Shown here: in pieces, positions 16,455 to 24,871 of the stretch | Layout of the letters: each line of letters opens with the position of its first letter | Position numbering within the stretch: position 1 is the stretch's first letter | Assembly: GCA_016931115.1 (NCBI GenBank) | Contig: JAFGFM010000195.1 | Location: forward strand, 1-34,149 | From: Deltaproteobacteria bacterium | GTDB lineage: Bacteria; Desulfobacterota; DSM-4660; Desulfatiglandales; HGW-15 | Length of the DNA stretch: 34,149 nucleotides | Direction of reading: 5' to 3' | The notes under the pieces: generated by a model | Told to the model about the DNA's origin: nothing | The model's input: only the letters and a program-made list of their open reading frames with translations | Databases searched by the model: none | Translations under genes and position numbers: made by a program

Positions 16455-18095
16455 ATGAAAATTAAACACTCAATCTGGCTTACAATCATCATGTTTATTT
16501 TTTTCATAACCTTTGCATGCGATTCATCGCCTGATAAAAATCAGGTTAATGAAAGCAGCGCCCCTGATGTAAAGGAAGAGATAAAGGAGGCGCCTCCTGT
16601 TACAGCAAAGGTTGAAGTAACAGGCGGGACAATAGAAGGTATTGAGCAGGATGGTATATTAACCTATAAGGGTATCCCATTTGCTGCACCGCCTGTAGGT
16701 GACCTGCGCTGGAAGGCCCCTGCCGCGGTCCAGGCCTGGACTGATGTTAAAAAGGCTGACACCTTCTGTAATGCCTGTATGCAGGCAGCAAACGCTATGG
16801 GTAACACAGCACCTGTGAGTGAAGACTGCCTTTACATTAATGTATGGACTCCCGCAAAAAAGATGGATGAAAAGCTGCCTGTTATCTACTGGGTACATGG
16901 CGGCGGTTACAGTGGAGGCTCTACCAGCACACCCATGTATGACGGGATGGGATTTGCGAAAAAGGGAGTGGTTCTTGTAAGTGTTGCCTATCGTCTGGGT
17001 GTATTCGGTTTCCTTGCACACCCGGAATTAAGCCTTGAGAGCGGCAATGGTTCAGGCAACTATGGAATGCTTGACATGGTTGAAGGCCTGAAATGGGTAA
17101 AGGATAATATTGCAAATTTCGGTGGAGACCCATCTAATGTGACCATATTCGGCCATTCTGCGGGCGGGGCAGCCATAAGCCTGCTTGCAGCTACACCTCT
17201 TACAAAGGGGCTTTTTCACAGGGCCATCTGCATGAGCGGGGGATCATTTTCACCCCTTATGACAGGGAATCAGGCAGGTATTGGTCTGGGTCTCCCCACG
17301 CTCAAACTGGCAGAATCAAACGGCGAACAGTTTTTAAAGGACCTGGGTGTTGCAGACATTAAGGCAGCCCGTGCATTAAGCGCAGAGGATATCCAGGGTA
17401 AACTTACTGGCGGGATGGGAGGCATGAGATTCAGGCCTGTAGCAGACGGCTATGTTATCTCAAATGACCTTTACTCCCTGTATATGGCAGGCAATTTTAA
17501 TGACACACCGGTTTTGCTCGGCCACACATCCAATGAAATGGGCTCATTCGGCGGAAACCAGAATATAACAAAGGCCGATTTTGGAAAACAGATCAAGGAG
17601 CAGTATGGCCAGCAGGCCGAATTAATTCTTAGTGCATACCCCCATTCAACAGATGCTGAGGCAACAAGGGCATCTAAGGATATCAGGAACGACAGCTCCT
17701 TCTCATGGAATACCTGGACATGGTCACGCCTTCAGTCACAGAAAGGGAAAAACAGGGCCTACCAGTATTATTTTGATTACAATCCAAAGGCGCCGGATGC
17801 AGGTTCAGGACATGGCAGTGATGTCCCATATGCATTTCGAACACTGGGCAATCCGGCTGAACCTCCAAAAGAAGAGGATATGAAACTCTCTAACATGATA
17901 AACGCCTACTGGGTAAACTTTGCAAAAACCGGTGATCCGAATGGCCAGGGGCTGCCCGAATGGCCAGCTTTCAGTGAGAGTGATCAAAAGGTGATGGTGT
18001 TTGATGCAGCGCCAGGGGCAAGGCCTTTACCTGTTCTTGAGAGGTTGAAGGTAATCGATATCTATTTTTCAGGGCTGAGGGAAAAGAAGGAATAA
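16455..18095 (+). CDS. Type-B carboxylesterase, lipoprotein
   Basis: The product has 546 residues. A lipoprotein signal ends in FITFA-C22 with D23 next, which in enteric bacteria would retain it at the inner membrane. After a short Glu/Pro linker (25-50), the esterase domain shows YKGIPFAAPPVGDLRWKAP, EDCLYINVWTP, the oxyanion segment WVHGGG (146-151) and the nucleophile elbow GHSAGG with S235. E in HTSNEMGS and H in GSGHGSDVPYAF can complete the triad. Unlike the cytoplasmic paralogue at 13776, it keeps the HGGG motif. It probably removes acyl groups (feruloyl, coumaroyl or acetyl) from hemicellulose fragments in the periplasm. It is 28 bases after the OYE gene and 33 before the first Tat flavoprotein, all co-directional. 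Confidence 0.9.
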   Translation: MKIKHSIWLTIIMFIFFITFACDSSPDKNQVNESSAPDVKEEIKEAPPVTAKVEVTGGTIEGIEQDGILTYKGIPFAAPPVGDLRWKAPAAVQAWTDVKKADTFCNACMQAANAMGNTAPVSEDCLYINVWTPAKKMDEKLPVIYWVHGGGYSGGSTSTPMYDGMGFAKKGVVLVSVAYRLGVFGFLAHPELSLESGNGSGNYGMLDMVEGLKWVKDNIANFGGDPSNVTIFGHSAGGAAISLLAATPLTKGLFHRAICMSGGSFSPLMTGNQAGIGLGLPTLKLAESNGEQFLKDLGVADIKAARALSAEDIQGKLTGGMGGMRFRPVADGYVISNDLYSLYMAGNFNDTPVLLGHTSNEMGSFGGNQNITKADFGKQIKEQYGQQAELILSAYPHSTDAEATRASKDIRNDSSFSWNTWTWSRLQSQKGKNRAYQYYFDYNPKAPDAGSGHGSDVPYAFRTLGNPAEPPKEEDMKLSNMINAYWVNFAKTGDPNGQGLPEWPAFSESDQKVMVFDAAPGARPLPVLERLKVIDIYFSGLREKKE

Positions 18096-18128
18096 AAACA
18101 GAATTATTTAGATAAAGGAGAATATACC

Positions 18129-19610
18129 ATGAAATCTTCTGTTGAACATAATATCGGCATAACACGACGTGATTTTTTCAAAAGTACAACTATTACTGGA
18201 GCAGCGATTGCTGCCGGAGCAGGAGGAATGTTGTTTCCTGTATCAGCAAGTTCAGCACAGCAGGCCGCAATTACCGGTAAGACAATCAAGGAGGCTGCCC
18301 GCGAAACAAAGGTATGCCGTACAGCCGATGTTGTGGTTGTAGGCGGAGGCCCAGGTGGTATTGGGGCTGCCGTGTCAGCAGCAAGGAACGGTGCTGACAC
18401 AGTTCTTATTGAAAGGTATGAACACCTGGGGGGCATGGGAACAGGGGGCCTTGTCACCATTATCCCTGCCATGACCGATATTACCGGCAAACAGGTTATA
18501 GCCGGAATTACCCAGGAATGGATAGAGAGACTGGATAAAAGGGATGGAGCTGATTACCCGAAAAAGGAGCACTGGGGTTCAACCGATAAAAAGCTTGTTG
18601 AATATTATAATAACCGCTCCTTCTTTTATGCGACAGGTAACAGGGTAGGATATTCCGCACACATAGATGCAGAGATATCAAAGTGTCTGTTTCAGGACAT
18701 GATGGAAGAGGCTAAAATAAAGACCTATCTTCACTCCTGGGGCACAGAGCCCATAATGGAGGGCAACAAAGCAAGGGGCGTTATCTTTGAGAGTAAATCA
18801 GGCAGACAGGCGGTGCTGGCAAAGGTCGTAATCGACTCAACAGGTGATGGTGACCTGCTGCCATATGCCGGTGCAGAGTTTGAAACCCATATCGAACGCA
18901 CCATGAGAATAGCAAACCTCTCCTTTTCATACTGGATAGACAATGTTGATCTTAAAAAATATGAGGGATATAAAAAATCCAATGCCAAAGAACTTTCCGA
19001 AAAGATGCGTGAACTCAGGAAGCTTGGCGGATCAGGCGGTTTTCTTACAAGCAACCTTAAAAACCAGGAGAATGTTGTCTGGTGCTTTCCCCGCTATGCA
19101 AATACATGTCAGTATGATGTAGAGGAGCTTACACGGGTAGAGTTTTTAGGCCGTAAAGAGATGCTTATAACACACGATTTTTTTAAAAAGCATGTTCCCG
19201 GTTTTGAAAAGAGTTTCATAGTTTTGTCAAATATGCAGCTAGGCACCCGCGGAGGCAGGAGGGTTATTGGAGATTATGTTGTAAAAAAAGAAGATATGAA
19301 TTTAAAAACCCCATTTAATGACACTATTGCCATATTCCCTAACCTGGATGATAAAAACCCGTTGATGTATATGCCCTATCGTTGTCTGATACCACGCAAT
19401 GTAGACAATATGCTTGTTGCCTGCAGGGCCTTTTCATCAGATGCGGTAATCAATGATTCTTTCAATTTGATACACCATTGTGTCTCACTTGGAGAGGCGG
19501 CAGGGGCAGCGGCGGCACAGGCGGTTAATGCGGGTATTGATGTCAGGAAGGTCGACATCAAGGCCTTACAGGCCACCCTTAAGAAGCAGGGTGTAATCCT
19601 GCCAGGTTAG
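18129..19610 (+). CDS. Tat-exported FAD-dependent oxidoreductase, copy 1
   Basis: The product has 493 residues. The Tat signal is T12-R-R-D-F-F-K followed by a hydrophobic Ala/Gly stretch and a likely cut near SSA-QQ (43/44). The Rossmann dinucleotide motif VVVGGGPGGIGAA lies at 69-81, with E94 to bind FAD ribose (LIERYEHLGGMGTGG). Later family marks are IDSTGDGDLLPYAG and the C-terminal VACRAFSSDAV...LGEAAGAAAA. This fits the FAD_oxidored family (PF12831 type), often found in sugar or aromatic loci but of poorly known substrate. Tat export implies folding with FAD before transport to the periplasm. No haem motif is present, so electrons must come from or go to a partner. AAAGGAG precedes the ATG. 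Substrate unknown. Confidence 0.88.
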   Translation: MKSSVEHNIGITRRDFFKSTTITGAAIAAGAGGMLFPVSASSAQQAAITGKTIKEAARETKVCRTADVVVVGGGPGGIGAAVSAARNGADTVLIERYEHLGGMGTGGLVTIIPAMTDITGKQVIAGITQEWIERLDKRDGADYPKKEHWGSTDKKLVEYYNNRSFFYATGNRVGYSAHIDAEISKCLFQDMMEEAKIKTYLHSWGTEPIMEGNKARGVIFESKSGRQAVLAKVVIDSTGDGDLLPYAGAEFETHIERTMRIANLSFSYWIDNVDLKKYEGYKKSNAKELSEKMRELRKLGGSGGFLTSNLKNQENVVWCFPRYANTCQYDVEELTRVEFLGRKEMLITHDFFKKHVPGFEKSFIVLSNMQLGTRGGRRVIGDYVVKKEDMNLKTPFNDTIAIFPNLDDKNPLMYMPYRCLIPRNVDNMLVACRAFSSDAVINDSFNLIHHCVSLGEAAGAAAAQAVNAGIDVRKVDIKALQATLKKQGVILPG

Positions 19611-19694
19611 TTTGTATCCATCCGGAAAGAGGTTATCTCTGGATGAGGTATTCTGGCAATAAGATATTTATTTTTTTATAGAGGAGTTTTGGTT

Positions 19695-21185
19695 ATGAAA
19701 TCGCAAAATGAAAATGGGATAACACGGCGTGAATTTTTCAGGAATACTACTATCACAGGAGCAGCCATTGCTGCCGGGGCAGGAGGCATGCTGCTTCCTG
19801 TATCATCCAGTTCAGCCCAGCAGACCGGTATAACAGGAAAAACAATCAAAGAGGCTGCAAGGGAGACCCGTGTTTGCCGCACAGCAGATGTTGTGGTTGT
19901 AGGCGGCGGCCCTGGCGGTATAGGCGCAGCGCTCGCAGCAGCGAGGAGCGGCGCAGATACTGTCCTGATAGAAAGATACGAGCACCTTGGCGGTATGGGC
20001 ACTGGCGGGCTTGTTACCATTATCCCAAACCTGAGCGACTTCAGCGGTAAACAGCAGATAGCAGGCATTACCCAGGAGTGGATAGACAGGCTTAACAAAA
20101 GGGAGGCGGCAGATTACCCGAAAAAAGAGCACTGGGGTTCGGATGATAAAAAGCTTGTGGCCTATTACCAGAACCGCTCCTTTTTTAATATACGTGAACA
20201 GAGGGTAATATACTCTGTTCATATTGATGCTGAGATATCAAAATGCATTTTGCAGGACATGATGGAGGAGGCCAAGGTAAAGACATACCTTCATGCCTGG
20301 GGCACAGAACCCATAATGGAGGGCAACAAGGCAAGGGGCGTTATCTTTGAGAGCAAGTCAGGAAGGCAGGCCGTGCTTGCAAAGATTGTTATAGACTCCA
20401 CAGGAGATGGGGACCTTCTGCCATATGCAGGGGCCGATTTCAAGATGGATATAGAACGCACAATGAGGATTGCAAACCTCTCATTTTCATACTGGATAGA
20501 CAATGTTGATCTAAAAAAATATGAGGATTACAAAGCGTCCCATACCAAGGAACTGACAGATCATATGCGCGAGGTCAGAAAGGCCGGAGGGCATGGGGGA
20601 TTTCTTGCAAGCAACCTGAAAAACCAGGAGCATGTGGTATGGTGCTTCCCACGCTATGCAAATTCCAGCCAGGTGGATGTAGATGAGCTTACCCGTGTTG
20701 AATTTAAAGGCAGGAAAGATATGCTTATAACGCACGATTACTTCAAAAAAAATATCCCCGGTTTTGAAAAGAGCTTTATCGTGCTTTCAAACCCTCAGCT
20801 TGGCACACGCGGGGCAAGACGCGTTACAGGAGATTATGTGGTGAAGGAAAAGGATATGAATACAGATATCCCCTTCCCTGACACTGTCGCAGTATTCCCT
20901 GATGTAGATCGCGGCAAAAATTCTATAAAATACCCTGTAACATACATGCCATACCGCTGTATGATCCCGGCAAAGGTGGACAATATGCTGGTTGCATGCA
21001 GGGCATTTGCATCGGAGATGATTGTAAACGAATACTTTAACCTGATACCCCATTGTATTGCCCTTGGCGAGGCGGCAGGGGTAGCAGCAGCACAGGCAAT
21101 AGCCGGTAACGTGGACTTAAGAAAGATTGATATAAAGGCATTGCAGGCAACCCTTAAAAAGAGGGGCGTAATCCTTCCAGGATAG
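19695..21185 (+). CDS. Tat-exported FAD-dependent oxidoreductase, copy 2
   Basis: The 496-residue product is a tandem paralogue of the upstream gene, roughly three quarters identical by eye with long shared blocks (IMEGNKARGVIFESKSGRQA, FSYWIDNVDLKKYE). The Tat motif is T10-R-R-E-F-F-R, and the FAD motif VVVGGGPGGIGAA is conserved. Differences cluster in the region after the Tat/FAD segment (FNIREQRVIYS against FYATGNRVGYS), in the mid-protein loop before YMPYRC, which is longer here (DVDRGKNSIKYPVTYMPYRC), and in the segment after VACRAF (ASEMIVNEYFNLIPH against SSDAVINDSFNLIHH). These may set different substrates. ATG 19695 follows GAGGAG; an in-frame TTG at 19689 was rejected. The membrane protein gene starts 16 bases after its stop. 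Confidence 0.88.
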   Translation: MKSQNENGITRREFFRNTTITGAAIAAGAGGMLLPVSSSSAQQTGITGKTIKEAARETRVCRTADVVVVGGGPGGIGAALAAARSGADTVLIERYEHLGGMGTGGLVTIIPNLSDFSGKQQIAGITQEWIDRLNKREAADYPKKEHWGSDDKKLVAYYQNRSFFNIREQRVIYSVHIDAEISKCILQDMMEEAKVKTYLHAWGTEPIMEGNKARGVIFESKSGRQAVLAKIVIDSTGDGDLLPYAGADFKMDIERTMRIANLSFSYWIDNVDLKKYEDYKASHTKELTDHMREVRKAGGHGGFLASNLKNQEHVVWCFPRYANSSQVDVDELTRVEFKGRKDMLITHDYFKKNIPGFEKSFIVLSNPQLGTRGARRVTGDYVVKEKDMNTDIPFPDTVAVFPDVDRGKNSIKYPVTYMPYRCMIPAKVDNMLVACRAFASEMIVNEYFNLIPHCIALGEAAGVAAAQAIAGNVDLRKIDIKALQATLKKRGVILPG

Positions 21186-21201
21186 GCACGAGGAATATAG
21201 A

Positions 21202-22455
21202 ATGAGAAAATCCGGTAACAATCTATGGGCTGTACTTGGTCCGGGAATTTTATACACTGCCGCGGCAGTAGGTGTATCCCACCTGGTTTACTCGACACGC
21301 TCCGGTGCAGTGTATGGCCTGGCAATGATCCCTTTTATCCTGTTTTTCTGCCTGATCAAGTATCCTGGCATTCGTTTCGGCAGCGAGTTTGCTGCTTCAA
21401 CCGGACGTACACTTGTGGACAGCTATATCAGTTTTGGAAGGTATACCCTTTGGCTTTTTGGTCTCTCCCAGTTATTGAGCATGGTATTTATTACAGCGGC
21501 AATAGGGCTGGTTACTACTTCGCTCATCAATGCGGTATTCGGGGTTTCTTTCGGGATGCTGGTTGATAACGTAATCCTTCTTGTAATTTGCGCCGTGATC
21601 CTGATCACTGGACGCTACCATATACTTGAGAGGCTGACTAAAGGCATAGTTATCCTGTTCACACTTCTGATCATACTGACCACTATAAGCGCCCTGTTCA
21701 AGCTGAGACTTAACGGTATGTCACTTGGGTACGTGAACTTTGACGGGGCTACCATGCTTTATGTTGTGGCAATGGCAGGTTATATGCCCACGCCTCTTGA
21801 TGCATCTGTGCTTCAATCCTTGTGGGCACGCGCAAAGGCCAGGGACTTTGGCCGCGAGGTTACAGTTACTGAGGCCCGGCTGGACTTTAATATCGGTTTT
21901 GTCACCACCTTTGTACTAGCCGTATGCTTTGTGCTGCTCGGCATGGTTGTGATGTATTGTAATGGCATAACCCCTGAGAAAAATTCCATTGGTTTTGCCA
22001 ATCAGGTTATAAGACTTTTTACCGAACTTGTAGGGAACTGGGCCTATTACCCAATAGGCATAGCAGCCATTACTGTCATGTTTTCAACCCTTATCACGGT
22101 GATGGATGGATATCCCCGTGTGATAGAGGCGCTTGCTATTGAGATGCTGCCCAGGTCAGGCGGCCAATTTTTAGGAAGGCGCTTCTATGACTGGGTCATG
22201 GTATTTCTGGTTATTGTAAGTTTGACAGTTATGGCCACATTGATGAAAACCTTTGAGGCATTTATTGACATGACCTCTGTGATAGCCTTTCTTGTAGGGC
22301 CTTTTATCGCATGGCTTAATCACAGAAGCATGTTCGGTGGCCAGGTTCCTGCTGCTGATCAGCCCGGTTCTGTAATGAGGTTGTGGAGCGGAGTAGCCAT
22401 TATGATCCAGATTCTGATATCCGCTTACTATATCTATCTTAGAATTGCAGGTTGA
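21202..22455 (+). CDS. Nramp-fold membrane transporter lacking the metal motifs
   Basis: The 417-residue protein is highly hydrophobic, with about eleven predicted membrane segments. The start WAVLGPGILYTAAAVGVSHLVYSTRSGAVYG resembles the GPG...G.YG opening of Nramp (SLC11) transporters, but the DPGN metal motif of helix 1 is absent (VGVSHL). The helix 6 MPH motif is replaced by GYMPTPLDAS. The family's bound divalent metal is therefore unlikely to be the substrate, or is bound differently. Known Nramp-related proteins carry other cations; an organic acid or other substrate in the APC-fold superfamily is also possible. It is 16 bases after the second flavoprotein and 24 before the NapHG-like gene, so it is probably part of their unit. 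GAGGAA precedes the ATG. Confidence 0.75.
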   Translation: MRKSGNNLWAVLGPGILYTAAAVGVSHLVYSTRSGAVYGLAMIPFILFFCLIKYPGIRFGSEFAASTGRTLVDSYISFGRYTLWLFGLSQLLSMVFITAAIGLVTTSLINAVFGVSFGMLVDNVILLVICAVILITGRYHILERLTKGIVILFTLLIILTTISALFKLRLNGMSLGYVNFDGATMLYVVAMAGYMPTPLDASVLQSLWARAKARDFGREVTVTEARLDFNIGFVTTFVLAVCFVLLGMVVMYCNGITPEKNSIGFANQVIRLFTELVGNWAYYPIGIAAITVMFSTLITVMDGYPRVIEALAIEMLPRSGGQFLGRRFYDWVMVFLVIVSLTVMATLMKTFEAFIDMTSVIAFLVGPFIAWLNHRSMFGGQVPAADQPGSVMRLWSGVAIMIQILISAYYIYLRIAG

Positions 22456-22479
22456 TATAGTAATGGAGGTTTTTAATAA

Positions 22480-23697
22480 ATGAATAGAGAAAGGCAAAAC
22501 ATGCGCCTGTACGTGAGACTGGGATGCCTGCTGATTACAATATTATTACTGCTGCCATTACCTTTCTGGGTTTACAGCTCAAGGATATTTGTCCAGGCAA
22601 GCCCATTTGTCACAATATGTACAATACTGGCCGGTGGGGCATTATGGCTGGGATCAATCCTGGGCCTCCTTTTTTTCATAATATCCCTGTTCCGGAAAAG
22701 GTTTTTTTGCCGCCATGTTTGTCCTGTCGGCCTGATACTTGATACTGTTTCAGGTATCAGACCTTCTGTTAAGCCCTGGTGGAAAGGCTCTCCCTTAATA
22801 GGCAGATATATTGTTTTTCTGACTCTTGCAGGGGCAATCGCAGGATACCCCATTTTTTTATGGATGGACCCCCTGGCATTATTAAACAGTGCATTTAATG
22901 TCTATAAGGCATCTAATTTATCCTCTGTTATAATTTCTATTTCAGGCATGGTAATATTACTTTTGCTTTCACTGACTTCAGGCAATCTCTGGTGTGCCTG
23001 CATATGCCCTTTAGGTGCAACACAGGATATCCTTGATGATACAGCCTCTTTTTGCAGGAGATTTATTAAAAAGCCGGAAACAGATGCAAAGGTAAAAAAT
23101 GGTTACAAAGAGCTACTTCCATCCACGCGCAGGGTATTTATGGCAATTGCAGCAGGAGTGGGGTTAGCCATCCTAACAAAAAAAGTGGGACATGCAGAAT
23201 CCAGGGATTCCCTGCTGCGTCCGCCAGGCGCAATTAAAGAGGATGAATTCACCGGCCTCTGCCTGCGATGCGGTAACTGCGTCCGCGCCTGCCCTTCCGG
23301 GATCATACATCCTGATACAGGAAGCTCCGGTGTTCTGGGTTTTTTTACACCAGTACTCAGGTTTAATAAAGAATACTGCAATGAAAATTGTAATGCATGT
23401 ACAATGGCATGCCCCAGCGGGGCCTTAAAGAACCTTAATCTGGAGCAGAAGAAGAGATATGTAATTGGTATTGCAAGGGTGGATATGTCCCTGTGCCTTT
23501 GGGGTATGAGCGACTGCAATACCTGCATACGCGCCTGCCCATTTGAGGCTATAAAAATCACATGGGATGAAGAGGCATATGAATCATATCCGGCTGTTGA
23601 TCCTTTAAAATGTAATGGCTGCGGGGCCTGTGAGGCATATTGCCCGACAGGAGACATCAAGGCCATAAGGGTATGGAAACAAATAAAAACAAATTAA
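22480..23697 (+). CDS. NapH-NapG-type fused membrane ferredoxin (quinol dehydrogenase-like)
   Basis: The product has 405 residues. The N-terminal half (1-190) has four membrane helices and the two NapH/CcoG-like cysteine motifs, C77-RHV-C81-P and W171-C-A-C-I-C176-P. A short linker carries S215-T-R-R-V-F-M-A-I-A-A, a Tat-like segment. The C-terminal half has four 4Fe-4S clusters: CLRCGNCVRACP, C300-x3-CNACTMACP, C339-x6-CNTCIRACP and CNGCGACEAYCP. In nitrate respiration NapH (membrane) and NapG (Tat-exported ferredoxin) together pass menaquinol electrons to a periplasmic reductase; here they appear as one chain. By position its partners are the two Tat flavoproteins upstream. Start ATG has ATGGAGGT nine bases upstream. 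The direction of electron flow is inferred. Confidence 0.82.
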   Translation: MNRERQNMRLYVRLGCLLITILLLLPLPFWVYSSRIFVQASPFVTICTILAGGALWLGSILGLLFFIISLFRKRFFCRHVCPVGLILDTVSGIRPSVKPWWKGSPLIGRYIVFLTLAGAIAGYPIFLWMDPLALLNSAFNVYKASNLSSVIISISGMVILLLLSLTSGNLWCACICPLGATQDILDDTASFCRRFIKKPETDAKVKNGYKELLPSTRRVFMAIAAGVGLAILTKKVGHAESRDSLLRPPGAIKEDEFTGLCLRCGNCVRACPSGIIHPDTGSSGVLGFFTPVLRFNKEYCNENCNACTMACPSGALKNLNLEQKKRYVIGIARVDMSLCLWGMSDCNTCIRACPFEAIKITWDEEAYESYPAVDPLKCNGCGACEAYCPTGDIKAIRVWKQIKTN

Positions 23698-23719
23698 TTT
23701 TTTTTGGAGGTATCACCGT

Positions 23720-24679
23720 ATGAAAAAGATAATCAATACCGCTATAGTAATTCTTGCAACCATATTATTACTGCCAGGTTGCACAGGATCAGACAAAGAT
23801 GACGGCACTATTACTGTAGGATTCTCACAGATAGGGGCAGAAAGCGCATGGCGGGTCGCCAATACCGAATCCATCCGGAGCGAGGCAGCAAAAAGACCCA
23901 ATATTAAACTGATCTTCTCGGATGCCCAGCAGAAACAGGAGAACCAGATCAAGGCCATCCGAAATTTTATTGCCCAGGGCGTTGATGTTATCGCATTTTC
24001 GCCTGTTGTTGAAACCGGATTTGAGGCGGTTCTGAGGGAGGCCAAAGATGCAGGCATCCCGGTTATCCTGATTGACCGTGCAGTGGATGTGCAGGATGAT
24101 TCACTATGGGTGACATTCATGGGTTCTGACTTTGTTGAGGAGGGTCGCAGGGCAGCGCGCTGGCTCATTGAAAAGGGCTACACGAATGTAAAGATAGTGG
24201 AACTCCAGGGCACAGTGGGTTCAGCCCCTGCCATAGACAGGAAAAAAGGCTTTGAAGAGGTTATAAAGGATCATCCAGGAATGGTGGTAATCAAGAGCCA
24301 GAGCGGCAATTTCACCCGATCCGGCGGAAAAGAGATAATGGAGGCATTTCTTAAAACCGATGGTAAAGAGATTAATGTCCTCTTTTCACACAATGACGAC
24401 ATGGCCATAGGCGCCATACAGGCGATAGAAGAATATGGACTGGCTCCGGGCAAGGATATTATTATTGTCTCCATTGACGCTGTGCGCGGCGCATTTGAGG
24501 CCATGATAGAAGGGAAGCTAAACTGTACAGTTGAATGCAGCCCGCTTCTTGGGCCACAGATGTTTGATGCAGTAGAGGCGCTGGCAAAAGGTGAATCGAT
24601 TCCCAAAAAGATAGTAACCGAAGAGGGTGTGTTTCCTCAGGAGACTGCAGCTGAGGCGATAGGGAGTAGAAAATATTAG
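23720..24679 (+). CDS. ytfQ: Furanose ABC transporter, substrate-binding lipoprotein (YtfQ-like)
   Basis: The product has 319 residues. The lipobox is LLLPG-C21. The mature protein closely follows E. coli YtfQ (galactofuranose-binding): TVGFSQIGAESAWRVANTES, DAQQKQENQIKAIRNFIAQGVD, PVILIDRAVDV, VVELQGTVGSAPAIDRKKGF and HNDDMAIGAIQAIEEYGL. YtfQ selects the furanose form of sugars. With a GH51 enzyme in the same locus, L-arabinofuranose is the likely ligand, galactofuranose the alternative. Most Gram-negative homologues are free periplasmic proteins; here it is lipid-anchored. GGAGG precedes the ATG. A gap of 192 bases with a large inverted repeat separates it from the ATPase gene, which may let the binding protein be made in excess. 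Confidence 0.92.
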   Translation: MKKIINTAIVILATILLLPGCTGSDKDDGTITVGFSQIGAESAWRVANTESIRSEAAKRPNIKLIFSDAQQKQENQIKAIRNFIAQGVDVIAFSPVVETGFEAVLREAKDAGIPVILIDRAVDVQDDSLWVTFMGSDFVEEGRRAARWLIEKGYTNVKIVELQGTVGSAPAIDRKKGFEEVIKDHPGMVVIKSQSGNFTRSGGKEIMEAFLKTDGKEINVLFSHNDDMAIGAIQAIEEYGLAPGKDIIIVSIDAVRGAFEAMIEGKLNCTVECSPLLGPQMFDAVEALAKGESIPKKIVTEEGVFPQETAAEAIGSRKY

Positions 24680-24709
24680 AGGCAAGTTGAAATAAACAGA
24701 AAACAAAAT

Positions 24710-24826
24710 ATGAACTTCCAACGTTCAACACTCAACATCCAATGTTCAATAAAAGGCAAAACACATTGTCTTGTCTTTGCTTTTAGGTTTTAATTGGATG
24801 TTGAAAGTTCGATGTTGGACGTTCAT
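24710..24826. repeat. Imperfect inverted repeat between ytfQ and ytfR
   Basis: Two 34-base arms (24710-24743 and 24793-24826) pair imperfectly: ATGAACTTCCAACGTTCAAC... against the complement of ...GATGTTGGACGTTCAT, about 80 percent matched. They are built from a degenerate motif TTGGATGTTGAA / TTCAACATCCAA and separated by about 49 bases. There is no coding content. Repeats of this TTGAACGTTGGATG style are common as dispersed intergenic elements in several phyla. A transcript could fold the arms into a long hairpin in the operon's largest internal gap. Confidence 0.75.
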
Positions 24827-24871
24827 AATTTAACATGCTCCATTTTTATTTGACAAGGAGATGAGATATTG

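Noticed and set aside
23103-23666. 187-codon minus-strand frame opposite the NapHG fusion
   Set aside because: Shadow of a cysteine-rich ferredoxin domain; no family features and no start signal.
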